NCBI GenBank assembly: GCA_948146395.1
Contig: OX411552.1
Span: forward strand, 1,040,001-1,104,000
Length of the DNA stretch: 64,000 nt
DNA from: Fragum whitleyi
Taxonomy: Eukaryota > Mollusca > Bivalvia > Cardiida > Cardiidae
Reading direction: 5' to 3'
The notes under the pieces were generated by a model. It was not told the DNA's origin, ran no database searches, and saw only the letters and a list, made by a program, of their open reading frames with translations. The position numbers and the translations under genes are program-made. This document shows positions 53,431-63,389 of the stretch, in pieces. The stretch's first letter is position 1. The number at the start of each line of letters is the position of its first letter.

Positions 53431-55941
53431 TAGCTCACCTGAGCACGAAGTGCTCAAGGTGAGCTATTGTGATCGTAGAATGTCCGTCGTCCGTCGTCAG
53501 TCGTGCGTCGTCCGTCGTCCACAATTTCTTTAAACATCTTCTCCTCCTAAACCAGTGGGCAAATCTTGATGAAACTTGGCAGGGATGTTCCTTGGGTCAA
53601 GCTCTACCAAAGTTGTTCAAACTAGAGCTTGTCACTGAATGTGACTTGATACCCCCGCAAGTGCTTTCAGAGAATGAGATACTTTGACAAAAGAGGCAAA
53701 ACATGTTTCAAATATTAAGATAACTCTTGGATTTGAAACCTCTTAATTGTGTCTTGCAAAGCTTAAACATGGGATAAATGTTTTCAAGCTATTGAAGGAA
53801 AACTGAAGGAGGTGTTTGTAACACAAAATTACTAGTATATGTGAACAAAAAGAAAACAAGGAGGAGTTTGTAACACAAGATTTTTACTTGTGTACAAAAA
53901 AGTTAAAGTTCTAATTCTTGAAGCAGGGCAGTTGACACTTGAAAATTGCGTATTGCAAAACTTCAACTTTTGATCAATGTTTGTATAAAGTTTCATTACT
54001 ATTGATTGAAAACTCATGGAAAATTATGAGTACACGGTAACAATCGGCAAAAAAAGGTCTAAGTTCAAGAGGACATAATTCATGCACCAGGGGGAGTTGA
54101 GACTTGAAAATTACTTCTTGCAAAACTTCAACTTATCATCAATATTTGTATTAAAAATCATAACTATTGAATGAAAACTGAAGGAGGAGTTTGCGACACA
54201 AAATTAGCAGTACATGGTCACAAAGAGGAAAAAAAGTCTAAGTTCAAGGGGAGATAATTCGTGAACCAGGTGGAGTTGAGACTTGAAAATTGCGTCTTGC
54301 AAAACTTCAACTTATGATCAATGTTTGTATGAAGATTCATTTCTAATGAATGCAAACTGAAGGAGGAGTTCGCGACACAAAATTATCAGTATATAGTAAC
54401 AAATAGAAAAATATGTCTAAGTTCAAGGGGAGATAATTCATGAACCAGGGGGAGTTGAGACTTGAAAATTGCGTCTTGCAAAACTTCAAATTATGATCAA
54501 TGTTTGTATGAAGTTTCATAACTATTGAATGAAAATTGAAGGAGGAGTTCACGACACAAAATTAGCAGTACATAGTTACAAATAGAAAAAAAAATGTCTA
54601 AGTTCAAGGGGAGATAATTTATGAACCAGGGGGAGTTAAGACTTGAAAATTGCGTCTTGCAAAACTTCAACTTATGATCATTGTTTGTATGAAGTTCCAT
54701 TACTATTGAATGAAAACTGAAGGAGGAGTTCGCGACACAAAATTACTAGTAAAAATGTCCACGGACGGACAGACAGACGGACAGACAGACGGACAGACGG
54801 ACGGACGGACAGACGGACAGACAGGCTGATTCCAGTATACCCCCGAAAACATTCGTTTTGCGGGGGTATAATAAATGAAATCCACCCTTATTTTTCCCTT
54901 TACCCTCAACAAAAAGGGTGAAAATATGAAAATCTTTAAAAATCTTCTTCTCTGAAACCAGAAGGCAGACAGCATTCATATTTGGTATGTAGCATCATCT
55001 AGTGGGCCTCTACCAAGTTTGTTCATATCAAGACCCTAGGATCATATTTGGGCTTTGCCCGGGCCCATCCCTTTTTACATAGAGTCAAAGAGCGAAAATC
55101 TTAAAAAATCTTCTTCTCTGAAACCAGATGGCAGACAGCTTTCATATTTGGTATGTAGCATCACCTAGTGGGTCTCTACCAAGTTTGTTCATATCAAGAC
55201 CCTTGGGTCACATTTGGGCTTTGCACGGGTGCATCCCTTTATCTCTTATGAGCACGAAGGGTAAAAAAATGAAAATCTTCAAAAATCTTCTTCTATGAAA
55301 CCAAAAGGCAGACAGCTTTCATATTTGGTATGTAGCATCATCTAGTAGACTTCTACCAAGTTTGTTCATATCAAGACCCTAGGAACATATTTGGGCTCAA
55401 CCAAGGCCCAACCCTTTTTACATAGAATCAAAGAGGGAAAATCTTTTGAAATCTTCTTTAATCGAAACCAGAGGGCACACTGCTTTCATTTTTTGTATGT
55501 AGCATCATCTAGTGGGCCCGTACCAAGTTTGTTCATATCAAGACCCTTGGGTCATATTTGGGCTCCACCCGGGCGCATCTCTTTCAGCTCATCTGAGCAC
55601 GAAGGGTGAAAATAGGAAAACCTTCAAAAATCTTCTTCTCTGAAACCAGTAGGCAGACAGCTTTAATATTTAGTATGTAGCATCATCTTATGGACCTCTT
55701 CCAAGTTTGTTCATATCAAGACCCTGGGGTCACATTCGGGGTCCAACTGGGTGCATCCCTTTTTACATAGAATCAAAGAGCAAAAAGGCATATCTGTCTT
55801 GCTCTTCGCTGAAAACATTCCATGGTATTGATCTTAGGCAATTATCTTCTTTTTGACACCTGCCTATCTAATTAATGTGATGTCCAAGGGGTCAAAGAGA
55901 CTCAGGTGAGCGATCTAGGACCATCTTGGTCCTCTTGTTTA
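53431..55941 (-). mobile_element. Interspersed element, family P2, inserted in an older repeat and itself interrupted
   Basis: In reverse orientation: tail palindrome tagctcacctgagcacgaag at the left and head ggaccatcttggtcctcttg at the right. The core is the 175-bp type (gttcatatcaagaccctagg, about five units from 54960 to 55740). It sits in the repeat whose parts are 53105-53430 and 55942-56010, and is interrupted by 53621-54872. Confidence 0.85.
53621..54872. mobile_element. Interspersed element with tgcgggggtata end, nested in a P2 element
   Basis: Starts actagagcttgtcactgaat with atacccccgca and ends cattcgttttgcgggggtat a. It holds about four 180-bp units (gacttgaaaattgcgtcttg) and a (GGAC/AGAC)n block at 54763-54820. 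The flanks rejoin as gttcaa + aaatgaaatcc, matching the uninterrupted relative at 3050-3090 read in reverse. Confidence 0.85.
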
Positions 55942-56622
55942 GTTGATGTCAGACTAAAACCCTGGACCTTCATCAAGTGAGATAATAGACCAATCTCCAT
56001 CCACACTGAAATAGTGCCATCACCAGACAACAAAATCAAACTGGTCCAAATTCTTACAAGATGCAGACTCAATTTTAAAGAGTTTAGTCTTTTGGAAAAG
56101 AAAACATTGAATTCCCTCATTTTTTTTCATTTTGTCTACAATAGGTTGTGGACAACTTATTTCTGGCCCCGGGCGCCTGGTATTGTATATCATAGAATCT
56201 CTAACCAGCTTTAGACTGGTTCTAAAACCAACTATCAAAATAGCCTAAAATAGGCTATTTTGATAGTTGAATGCGAGACCAGTCTATGCCCTTCCCTCAT
56301 ATAAGTTGGCCCTTTATTTAGGGTTCTCATTGTCTGTTATTGGTCAAGTCTCTACCTTGACTTGCTGCAATCATATCGTTGCAGGGGGATCAAAACCTTG
56401 TAACTGCAGTTTGAATAAGCTGGAGTTGAGAGGTTTTGGTCACCCATTGACAAATTATATGTTTGGGGTTTTCAATTTACAATGTATTTTTTTCTTAATG
56501 TCCTATAATTTCTGACCACAGTGATGCACAAAAAGGGACAAGAGACTGAATTTTTATGTAATGACTTAATCAGATTTAATTCCCATTAAAGTAGAGTCTG
56601 GTAACTAGATTTAAGTCTTTAC

Positions 56623-56669
56623 CCAAACGTTTCTACTTCTGCCACTGTCTGAATCACTCCAAGGTTAAT
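56623..56669 (-). CDS. Weak candidate upstream exon of the coiled-coil gene
   Basis: On the minus strand CACAACCTAG could be an acceptor, followed by 47 bases reading INLGVIQTVAEVETF plus two bases, then a donor GTAAAGAC. It ends in phase 2, as needed to join the exon at 36378. A shorter version starts after GATTCAG and ends at 56648. Both acceptors lack a good pyrimidine tract and the encoded stretch is short, so this may be chance. Confidence 0.15.
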
Positions 56670-57409
56670 CTAGGTTGTGTTTGTCCGCTGTGCCACAATT
56701 CTGATTTTACATTTTAATTCTAATGTCTGCTGGCAGAGAAATTGCGTTACTGATTTAAGCAATGAATTGACTTATTAATTTTGTCTATGAATATTTATGC
56801 CTAGAGACCTTAAGTCCTAATTCCCAATAGCTGAAGTATAGATTAAATCAAAACCATTGCATGTGACAGTTGCCTTGAAATTCAGACAACGACCATAAGA
56901 TCTTTATTCACCTTGCTTAGCTTATAAATGAAGCAAAACCACCAAACAATGGACAGCTCTTCTTAATACTGATCACATCTTTAAGGTTTGAAGGAAATCT
57001 GCCCATCAGTTGCTGAGAAATTGAGCAGAAAAAAATGCTACGGACAGATGGATTGACCAACAGACTGACTGACTAACCGACAAGCTGACTCCTACATACC
57101 CCCCATACATAGTTTTGAGGGATATAAAAAGTTACAGTGATAAAATCTCAGAATTGTTCAATAAAGATAAAACTTATTAATTCTGTTATAACTAATTTAA
57201 TCATGGATTAATTTTCAATCAGTTTTATGATTTAGTCTCAGAATTTAAAAGTTAGAATCAATTTTTTCCAGTTCAAACTCGAGCCATATGAAATGAATAC
57301 CCAGAAAATGTTCCATGCCACGATATAGAAAGTTTGCCACCCTAATAATGATTTTTCAAAAAGAGGTTCTGTCAGTCAGTCCATAATCCTTACTCCTCCA
57401 TTAAACCCT

Positions 57410-57417
<8 letters not shown>

Positions 57418-57443
<26 letters not shown>

Positions 57444-57456
57444 GGGGGGGGGGGGG
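57418..57456. repeat. Poly(T)/poly(G) run
   Basis: About 28 T followed by about 12 G, then sequence related to interspersed-element tails (gacagatggacagatagaca). Similar homopolymer tracts occur at 5636-5655 (G), 28987-28998 (C, then CA repeats) and 58564-58590 (G-rich, potential G-quadruplex on the + strand). Confidence 0.9.
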
Positions 57457-58277
57457 TTATTTTGCAGACAGATGGACAGATAGACAAACAAAAAGACAAA
57501 AGGACACTAGTAAGGCAATATGCTTCAATCCTTCATTTATTTAGTGGCATAAATTTGTGGGAAATGGCTAATCTTGTTTTAATTTGATATTTCTCAATTT
57601 AGTAATATTCTTTGTATCATAGCTGACAAACCCATTTTCACTTGCAAATACTCAATATGAATTATTGATGCCCAGTTAACTGAAAAAAAGGATTATAGAA
57701 CCTGTTTTTGCTTTGGTTATATATAAAACACCCAGAAATACTTGATTTCCCATAAATTAAAACTACCGCATTTCCTCTAATAATAGCGTCCTCCCTTAAA
57801 AGAGCACTCCCACATTTTTTTACTAAGAAAACCCTCTTCAAATGCCAAAATTTTATGAACTTGTAGAGACTTCTTCTCTAATTTGATGTGAATTTCCTCT
57901 ATAAAATCATTTATTATTTTGAGGAAATTTACCTCCAATCAAAGGGAAAAGGGCCTAAAAAACATAAGTAAAATGATATTTTTTTTTAATAAAAAAAATG
58001 CATACTAATTAAATGATCCCTGACTGTTTTATATATAGCTCCCTGGAGTGTTTATTAGCAGAAGTACAGTATCTGAAACATCCAGAAATACTTGATTTCC
58101 CATAGATTGAAACTACGTAAATTCTAGAGGGTTAATGACTGATAGCAAAACATCAAAGTTTTTCCAATCTAATATAAAACTCATCATATTAAAGATCTTC
58201 CCAGTAAAATATAATCTACAACACAAAAACTTGAGATTATTTTCACTTGCTACTTTCCCAAGATCATTCATACATCA

Positions 58278-58431
58278 TTAACTCTTGTCATGCTGAACCT
58301 GGAATATTCCTGTTTTGACAGGAGCTGCAGACAAACATCAGCCTGATGTTAGTCTACACCACCTGTGCTTTTTGCCCTTTGATTTTAATGAAAAGTTTTA
58401 GCCAAAATTTATCCAGCATGACAAGGGTTAA
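58278..58431. mobile_element. TTAA-flanked MITE, short copy
   Basis: TTAA then CTCTTGTCATGCTGAA at the left and its counterpart CAGCATGACAAGGG then TTAA at the right. The inverted repeats are about 16 bp. An internal palindrome pairs catcagcctgatg. Non-coding, about 146 bp between the TTAAs. Confidence 0.85.
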
Positions 58432-58639
58432 CTTGTTTCTGAACTCCATATCCAAGGATGATCAGTGAAATACGGTTTGAATTCGTAGTAGATCAGGAAA
58501 AATAAAATACGCTGTGACAAAGCACTATGATTATTTTGGAAATCAGCGTTTGTGGGAGTCGGAGGGGGGGGGGGGGTGTGGGGGGTGTGAAAGTAGAAGA
58601 TATATGATGTCAAGACGAATGTCATTTTACCTAATGGAA

Positions 58640-59440
58640 TTTAGAATTTCTATTTCATATTCTCTACTAGACAGTTACTAGCTACTAGTAGACTAGTAGT
58701 GTTGTCTAGCTTGCAAATTTTTTAACCATCAAATGCCACCTTGACTTTTGAACTACATCCATAACTAAAATATATTTACATAAGAACCAGTGTTCCTTTA
58801 GAGAGCCTGAAACATTTTCCTGGACAAAACACAATTAAAAGCACATCAAGTATGCTATGCCCTAAGCAATCTGTTAAATCAAAAGGTTCCATTAGCTTAA
58901 ACAAATTTTGTTTCGAGGGCCATCTTTTTCTTGGAAACAGGACCAATTATCCAAACTTGTTTCCTTGTTGTGTTATAAGAGGAGGAAGAAGAGCATAACC
59001 AGAGCTATGGATAGACAATGTATTTTGAATTTCAAAGTTAAATATTTCACTAGTCCCTGCCCAAACCCTTTTTTGTGGGTACTCATTTGAATCGTCTCAG
59101 CAAGACGATTCAAATGACTACCCACAACATAGGGTTTCATTTAGAAATAAAGATTTTAGACTGGAGTTATCCCTTCCTATCACTGTCATTAAACTGTTTC
59201 ATCCTACAAGAACTTTGGTACCGCCTCTCCCAAGTTAAAAGATTTATCAATTAACTAGACAACAAAAGTTTTGACCAGTTCAATATCAACTTAGCTGCAG
59301 ATGAATATTTCTAGTTGATGGAATTTTTAAAATCACTTTCTTTTGAGGGAAGAATACATGGTGGAAACAGATGAAATTCATCACTTTCCACAATATCTTT
59401 TCTACATGAATGTGAAAAAGTAGCATTGTATGATGATGGT
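58640..59440. other. Unassigned region with one hairpin
   Basis: A hairpin at about 59056-59125 pairs gtgggtactcatttgaatcg with cgattcaaatgactacccac. A similar short hairpin occurs at 56230-56270 (aactatcaaaatagcc). Otherwise no feature is supported. Confidence 0.5.
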
Positions 59441-59462
59441 TTTTTTTTTTTTCTTTTCCTTT

Positions 59463-60175
59463 TTAGCTCACCTGAGCACATCGTGCTTAAGGAGAGCTTT
59501 TGTGATCATTGGATGTCCGTTGTCCGTCGTGCGTCGTCTGTCGTGCGTCGTCCGTCGTCAGACGTCAACAATTAAAGTGTTTACACTCTAGAGGCCACAT
59601 ATATGGTCCAATCATCATGAAACTTGGTCAGAATGTTCTCCAGGTCACAAGGATTAACCCTATCGAAAATGGGAAGGATCCATGCCATATCACAGGAAAA
59701 GGGGCCTAAAAGACAATTATCTTGTTTACACTCTAGAGGCCACATATATGGTCCAATCATCATGAAACTTGGTCAGAATGTTCTCCAGGTCACAAGGATT
59801 AACCCTATCGAAAATGGGAAGGATCCATGCCATATCACGGGAAAAGGGGCCTAAAAGACAATTTTCTCGTTTACACTCTAGAGGCCACAAATATGGTCCA
59901 ATCATCATGAAACTTAGTCAGATTGTTCTCCAGGTCACAAGGAATGACCCTATTGAAAATGGGAAGGATCCATGCCATATCACAGGAAAAGGGGCCTAAA
60001 AGACAATTATCTTGTTTACACTCTAGAGGCCACAAATATGGTCAAATAACCATGAAAGTTGGGTTTCATGTAGAAATTATCTCCTTTATGACATCTGCCA
60101 ATTTAATTGAATTGATGTCCCAGGGGTCAAGGACATTCAGGTGAGCGATCTAGGACCATCATGGTCCTCTTGTTT
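59463..60175 (-). mobile_element. Interspersed element, family P2, short complete copy
   Basis: Reverse orientation: tagctcacctgagcacatcg at the left, gtccgtcgtgcgtcgtctgt, about three 145-bp units (aggtcacaaggattaaccct), and the head ggaccatcatggtcctcttg at the right. The repeated ~70-codon open frames here are by-products of the tandem units. Confidence 0.88.
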
Positions 60176-60320
60176 TGTAAAGTGAAAAAAAAAATCTAAG
60201 ATTAAAAAAGGGGCATAATTCCCAAAATGCTTAACTCCTTGATAGTCTAAATAGCTCTTGTGAGGATGAACTGTGACACATGTCAATTTTTCAAAAAAAC
60301 ATCTTCAATAACAAAAGAGA

Positions 60321-60592
60321 CCGCTGTCATAGCACAGTTGGTAGCGCGTCAGACTGTCAATCTAGAGGTCCCAGGTTCGATCCCCGACGGCAGCACTCAT
60401 TCTTTCCAACTATTTGTCTCTCACCAATGGGTTGATAATCGTAGACCTATGTGAGATAGCAGCTGGAGGCTAGGAAAGGATGCGGTGGTTGTACTGGTGA
60501 GAGAAATACCAGGAATCCATTGTGAGGTACTCCAGCCGCCGCGATATAACTGAAATAATGTTGAAAGCAGCGTAAAACTCCATTCAATCAAT
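60321..60592 (+). mobile_element. tRNA-derived SINE, tRNA-Asp(GUC)-like head
   Basis: Box A-like tagcacagttggtagcgcg and box B ggttcgatcc, with anticodon loop ctgtcaa (GUC). The body includes accaggaatccattgtgagg and gccgccgcgatataactgaa; the tail is tcaatcaat. Confidence 0.88.
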
Positions 60593-60599
60593 CTATAAC

Positions 60600-61440
60600 A
60601 AAATGAATGTTACGCTAAGCCAATGTCAACAAACACACTTGCACCAACAACATCTAGGTGATAATAATGACTTAACATTTTGTTCACAAAAAAGCCTAGC
60701 TTACAATTCAAAAGAAGGTGGAAAACAATTATTCAAAATTGAATGAATATAATTCTAGGGAAACAAAATACATTCTTTCAGTTTTGATCCTTAGCAAAAG
60801 TTGAGAAGTATGTATATAAGTATTTCTTATTAACAGGTGTCATTTCCATAAACAACTGCATTTTTTTCTAACTAAACTAGAAATGTCCGCTATAAGATCA
60901 ATGTCAATTATTTATCGGTATTGGTTATCTATTCCATAATCAGGGATTATCTAGAAATCAGGTCCATTAATGATTATTGATACCAGCTGGTTACACACCA
61001 ATCCGATCAATTTCAAATAAGGAAACTCAAATAAATGAGGATTAAGCAAGTCTAGTATAAAATCAGAAATCTGTCAAGAGATTTTATTTTTGGTGAACGA
61101 ACGTCGTTCACCAGTGTTATATACCATGTCAGGAAAATCCTGTTGGATGTTAATACATTTGAAATAAAGTAGCGCCTCTTAAAATTCAATTTAGTATCTT
61201 TCAATATTTTTCTTCGCAAAATCACTCTTTATTTCTTGAATGGCATGGTACTATTATTCTTTATCAAGTGAAGATAATGAAAATTCGCCTTGAAAAACAC
61301 AAAATGATCTTGCAATGTTTATCAAGGGAATTTTTGATCGGCGTAAGCTTGTCGAGAGTTTTAAGCAAAAACAAAGTTTGTGTCTAAACACCGTAGAGAA
61401 AGATACTATGTTTTTGACCCAAGCCTGCGCTGATGCAACT
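60600..61440. other. Unassigned region left of the CpG-richer patch
   Basis: AT-rich DNA with no recognised repeat except a palindromic gaacgaacgtcgttcacc near 61095. No splice-bounded open frame was found on either strand. Confidence 0.45.
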
Positions 61441-61495
61441 TGTAGTAATTAGCCGGAAATACGTATTTATTTAGGTCATGTCCTCTTGAACTTAC

Positions 61496-61660
61496 ATTCG
61501 GCAATACTCGGGCGATCTCCGACGTCTCCGATTCAAATATAGGTTACAGAATCGGCCGAGTTCAGACGAATGACACATCAAGACACCTTGTGTCATTAGA
61601 AACGGTAACGCGGTGTTACATAACTTTTCAACTAGCGACAGTCAGTCTCGAGACGGGTTT
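61496..61660 (-). promoter_or_regulatory. CpG-richer patch, possible promoter / 5' non-coding exon
   Basis: This stretch has far more CpG than the surrounding DNA (motifs such as cgggcgatctccgacgtc and atcggccgag). On the minus strand it ends in GCCGAAT followed by GTAAGTTC, a good donor, and holds no long open frame. It could be the untranslated first exon of the coiled-coil gene about 25 kb downstream, or of an unseen gene. No TATA box or start site can be fixed from sequence alone. Confidence 0.25.
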
Positions 61661-61740
61661 TAAGAATGATTCGACATGTGTTCTACATGTACAACCTTTC
61701 TTGTACCTTTTATTTGAATAGGGATGAACGCAGCTATTAA

Positions 61741-61821
<81 letters not shown>

Positions 61822-62074
61822 GGGTTTTACGCCGCTTTCAACATTATTTCAGTTATATCGCGGCGGCTGGAGCACCTAACAATGGATTCCTGGTATTTCT
61901 CACACCAGTACTACCATTACATCCTTTCCTAGCCTCCGCTATCTCACATCGGTCTACGACTACCGACTCATTGGTGAGAGGCAAATAGTCGGAAAGAATG
62001 AGTACCGCCGTCGGGGATCGAACCCGGGACCTCTAGTTTGACAGTCCGGCGCGCTACCAACTGCGCTATGCGCT
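61741..62074 (-). mobile_element. tRNA-Asp-like SINE, reverse orientation, with (TCAA)n tail expanded to ~77 bp
   Basis: On the minus strand the head at 62074 reads gcatagcgcagttggtagcg and box B ggttcgatccccgacgg. The body matches the copy at 60321. The SINE's short caat tail has grown into a perfect (GATT)n/(AATC)n run at 61741-61818. Confidence 0.9.
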
Positions 62075-62109
62075 TATAAGATTTTTCTGTAAAATTGCGT
62101 TGACTGAAG

Positions 62110-62760
62110 TAGGGCTGTAAGGATACACTCGAATATTCGGTGAACTTATTCCCAGCGAAAACGTTTCGTATTCGTCAGTCTCAGAAGCGAATATTGCCGA
62201 ATACCAAATGCGACAGGCACGGAAGATATTTCATTGGGGCCATTCTACTTTGCATTTTTTCAATCTGTAAAACCATATCAATTCAAAATTTTATTTGAAA
62301 ATTGAATAAATGATAGCTAAATATTCAACCCTAGATACCACTCCAATTGACGAGTAGATATTGCCGTGGTCAAGGGGGGACCAGATCCGTCATGCACTTG
62401 TTTACAATTCGACAGGCGGGTTTAGTTGTTAATTTTTTCTGGAAAAGTCATTGCGTTTTTTACAGAAATCATAAAAATCTTAATCGATGAATGAAAACTG
62501 GCTCCATCCTTCCCAAAATATGTTAAGAATTGGTTAACTACAGTTTAAGCATAAACTAGCTCAGAGCAGAAGAGTCTTATATCAGCAGCAAAAATCCTGC
62601 AGTGTTATAAAAGTGAATAACGACAAAAGTGTCAACCACGGAAGTGGTTTTGGCTTCAGATATGATAAAAATGAATCCCTCAGGTTATGGTTCAAAATAC
62701 TATTAATTAGTTAACAAATCATAACTTTAAACAATGAGTACAGTTCAGGACTGACTGATA
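62110..62760. other. Possible 3' UTR and intergenic DNA
   Basis: If the terminal exon at 62762 is real, the right part of this stretch is its 3' UTR, with AATAAA on the minus strand near 62288. The left part has somewhat raised CpG (cgaatattcggtgaac, gcgacaggcacgg) and could be a gene border. Confidence 0.3.
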
Positions 62761-62761
62761 T

Positions 62762-62805
62762 TCATAGGTGTTTCTTTGGTTGGTACTCAAAGACCTTTTC
62801 ATCCT
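62762..62805 (-). CDS. Possible terminal coding exon of an upstream neighbour gene
   Basis: A strong acceptor on the minus strand (TTTTTTTCTCAG) is followed by AG and then an open frame DEKVFEYQPKKHL that ends in TGA. Downstream at about 62288 the minus strand carries AATAAA, a possible poly(A) signal that would give a 3' UTR of roughly 0.5 kb. If real, this gene lies on the same strand as the coiled-coil gene, with its body beyond the right edge. I do not recognise the protein; an acceptor by chance is the main alternative. Confidence 0.3.
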
Positions 62806-63251
62806 CTGAGAAAAAAACAAAGATAGATAAAAAAAAAAGTTAAAACAAATACAACAAAATTACTTGAAATAAGCTTAAACATGATAACAAATACTTTTGT
62901 AAAAACAAACACCATTGGATATAGGTTGAAGACAGTTTGAGATAGGATTAAATCGTTTTCTCCATTTATGTTTAATTAATAAATGTGCCCATTTCAAATG
63001 TGTAAACGAAATTTTCACAGAGTAACAACTCATATTCTAACAAATATTTTTCTAACAAGATTTTTCTTCTCTCTCCCTTTCTTTGAATTTGCAGTGAAAT
63101 TTCCGAATAACGGAAATTTTGTCGAGACAATTCCTCCCTCCTTTTTTACATTCATAATTTCTCTTTTCTAATTGAATTCAATATATCACTCTAGAATGCC
63201 ACCAGGTTCGTTCACCATCAGTACTTTCAGTGCTTTGATTTTTTACATATT

Positions 63252-63325
63252 GATGGCTCAGCTTGAAACAGTTGTAACTGCCTATCAATAAATAGGCAGC
63301 TACAAGTGTTTTGCACCGAGCCATC
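63252..63325. mobile_element. 74-bp hairpin MITE (family B)
   Basis: gatggctcagcttgaaacag pairs with the right end tgttttgcaccgagccatc. The palindrome extends a few bases into the flanks (atattgatgg / ccatcaatat). Confidence 0.88.
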
Positions 63326-63389
63326 AATATTTAGCCCTGAATATTTAAACTCATTAATTTTTCTGTCATAACACAGATTTCTCTAGAAA

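Larger units (their letters stand above)
53105..56010 (-). repeat. Dispersed repeat, reverse copy split by insertion
   Basis: The left part 53105-53430 (aaataagtagccaggaccct, gcagggactatcagaattta, gatcccaatgaatgatttct) and right part from 55942 (gttgatgtcagactaaaacc) match 31740-32090 in reverse. Between them lies the P2 element 53431-55941. Confidence 0.8.
56275..58270. other. Largely unassigned region
   Basis: Contains the weak candidate exon at 56623, a P3 tail at 56980-57130 and the poly(T)/poly(G) run. The short block cagaaatacttgatttccca is repeated at 57731 and 58082, a small direct duplication. No gene is visible. Confidence 0.45.

Noticed and set aside
54703..54979. Open frames of 77-90 codons on the minus strand
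   Set aside because: They contain runs of CLSVCPSV/CPSVCPSV encoded by the GGAC/AGAC microsatellite of an interspersed element.
59509..60144. Repeated ~70-codon open frames as a small protein family
   Set aside because: They are the 145-bp core unit of a P2 element read several times on both strands. The same peptides appear at 12283-12546 inside another copy.
62000..62074. tRNA-Asp gene on the minus strand
   Set aside because: The head is fused to the same SINE body as the copy at 60321, with mismatches in the acceptor stem.
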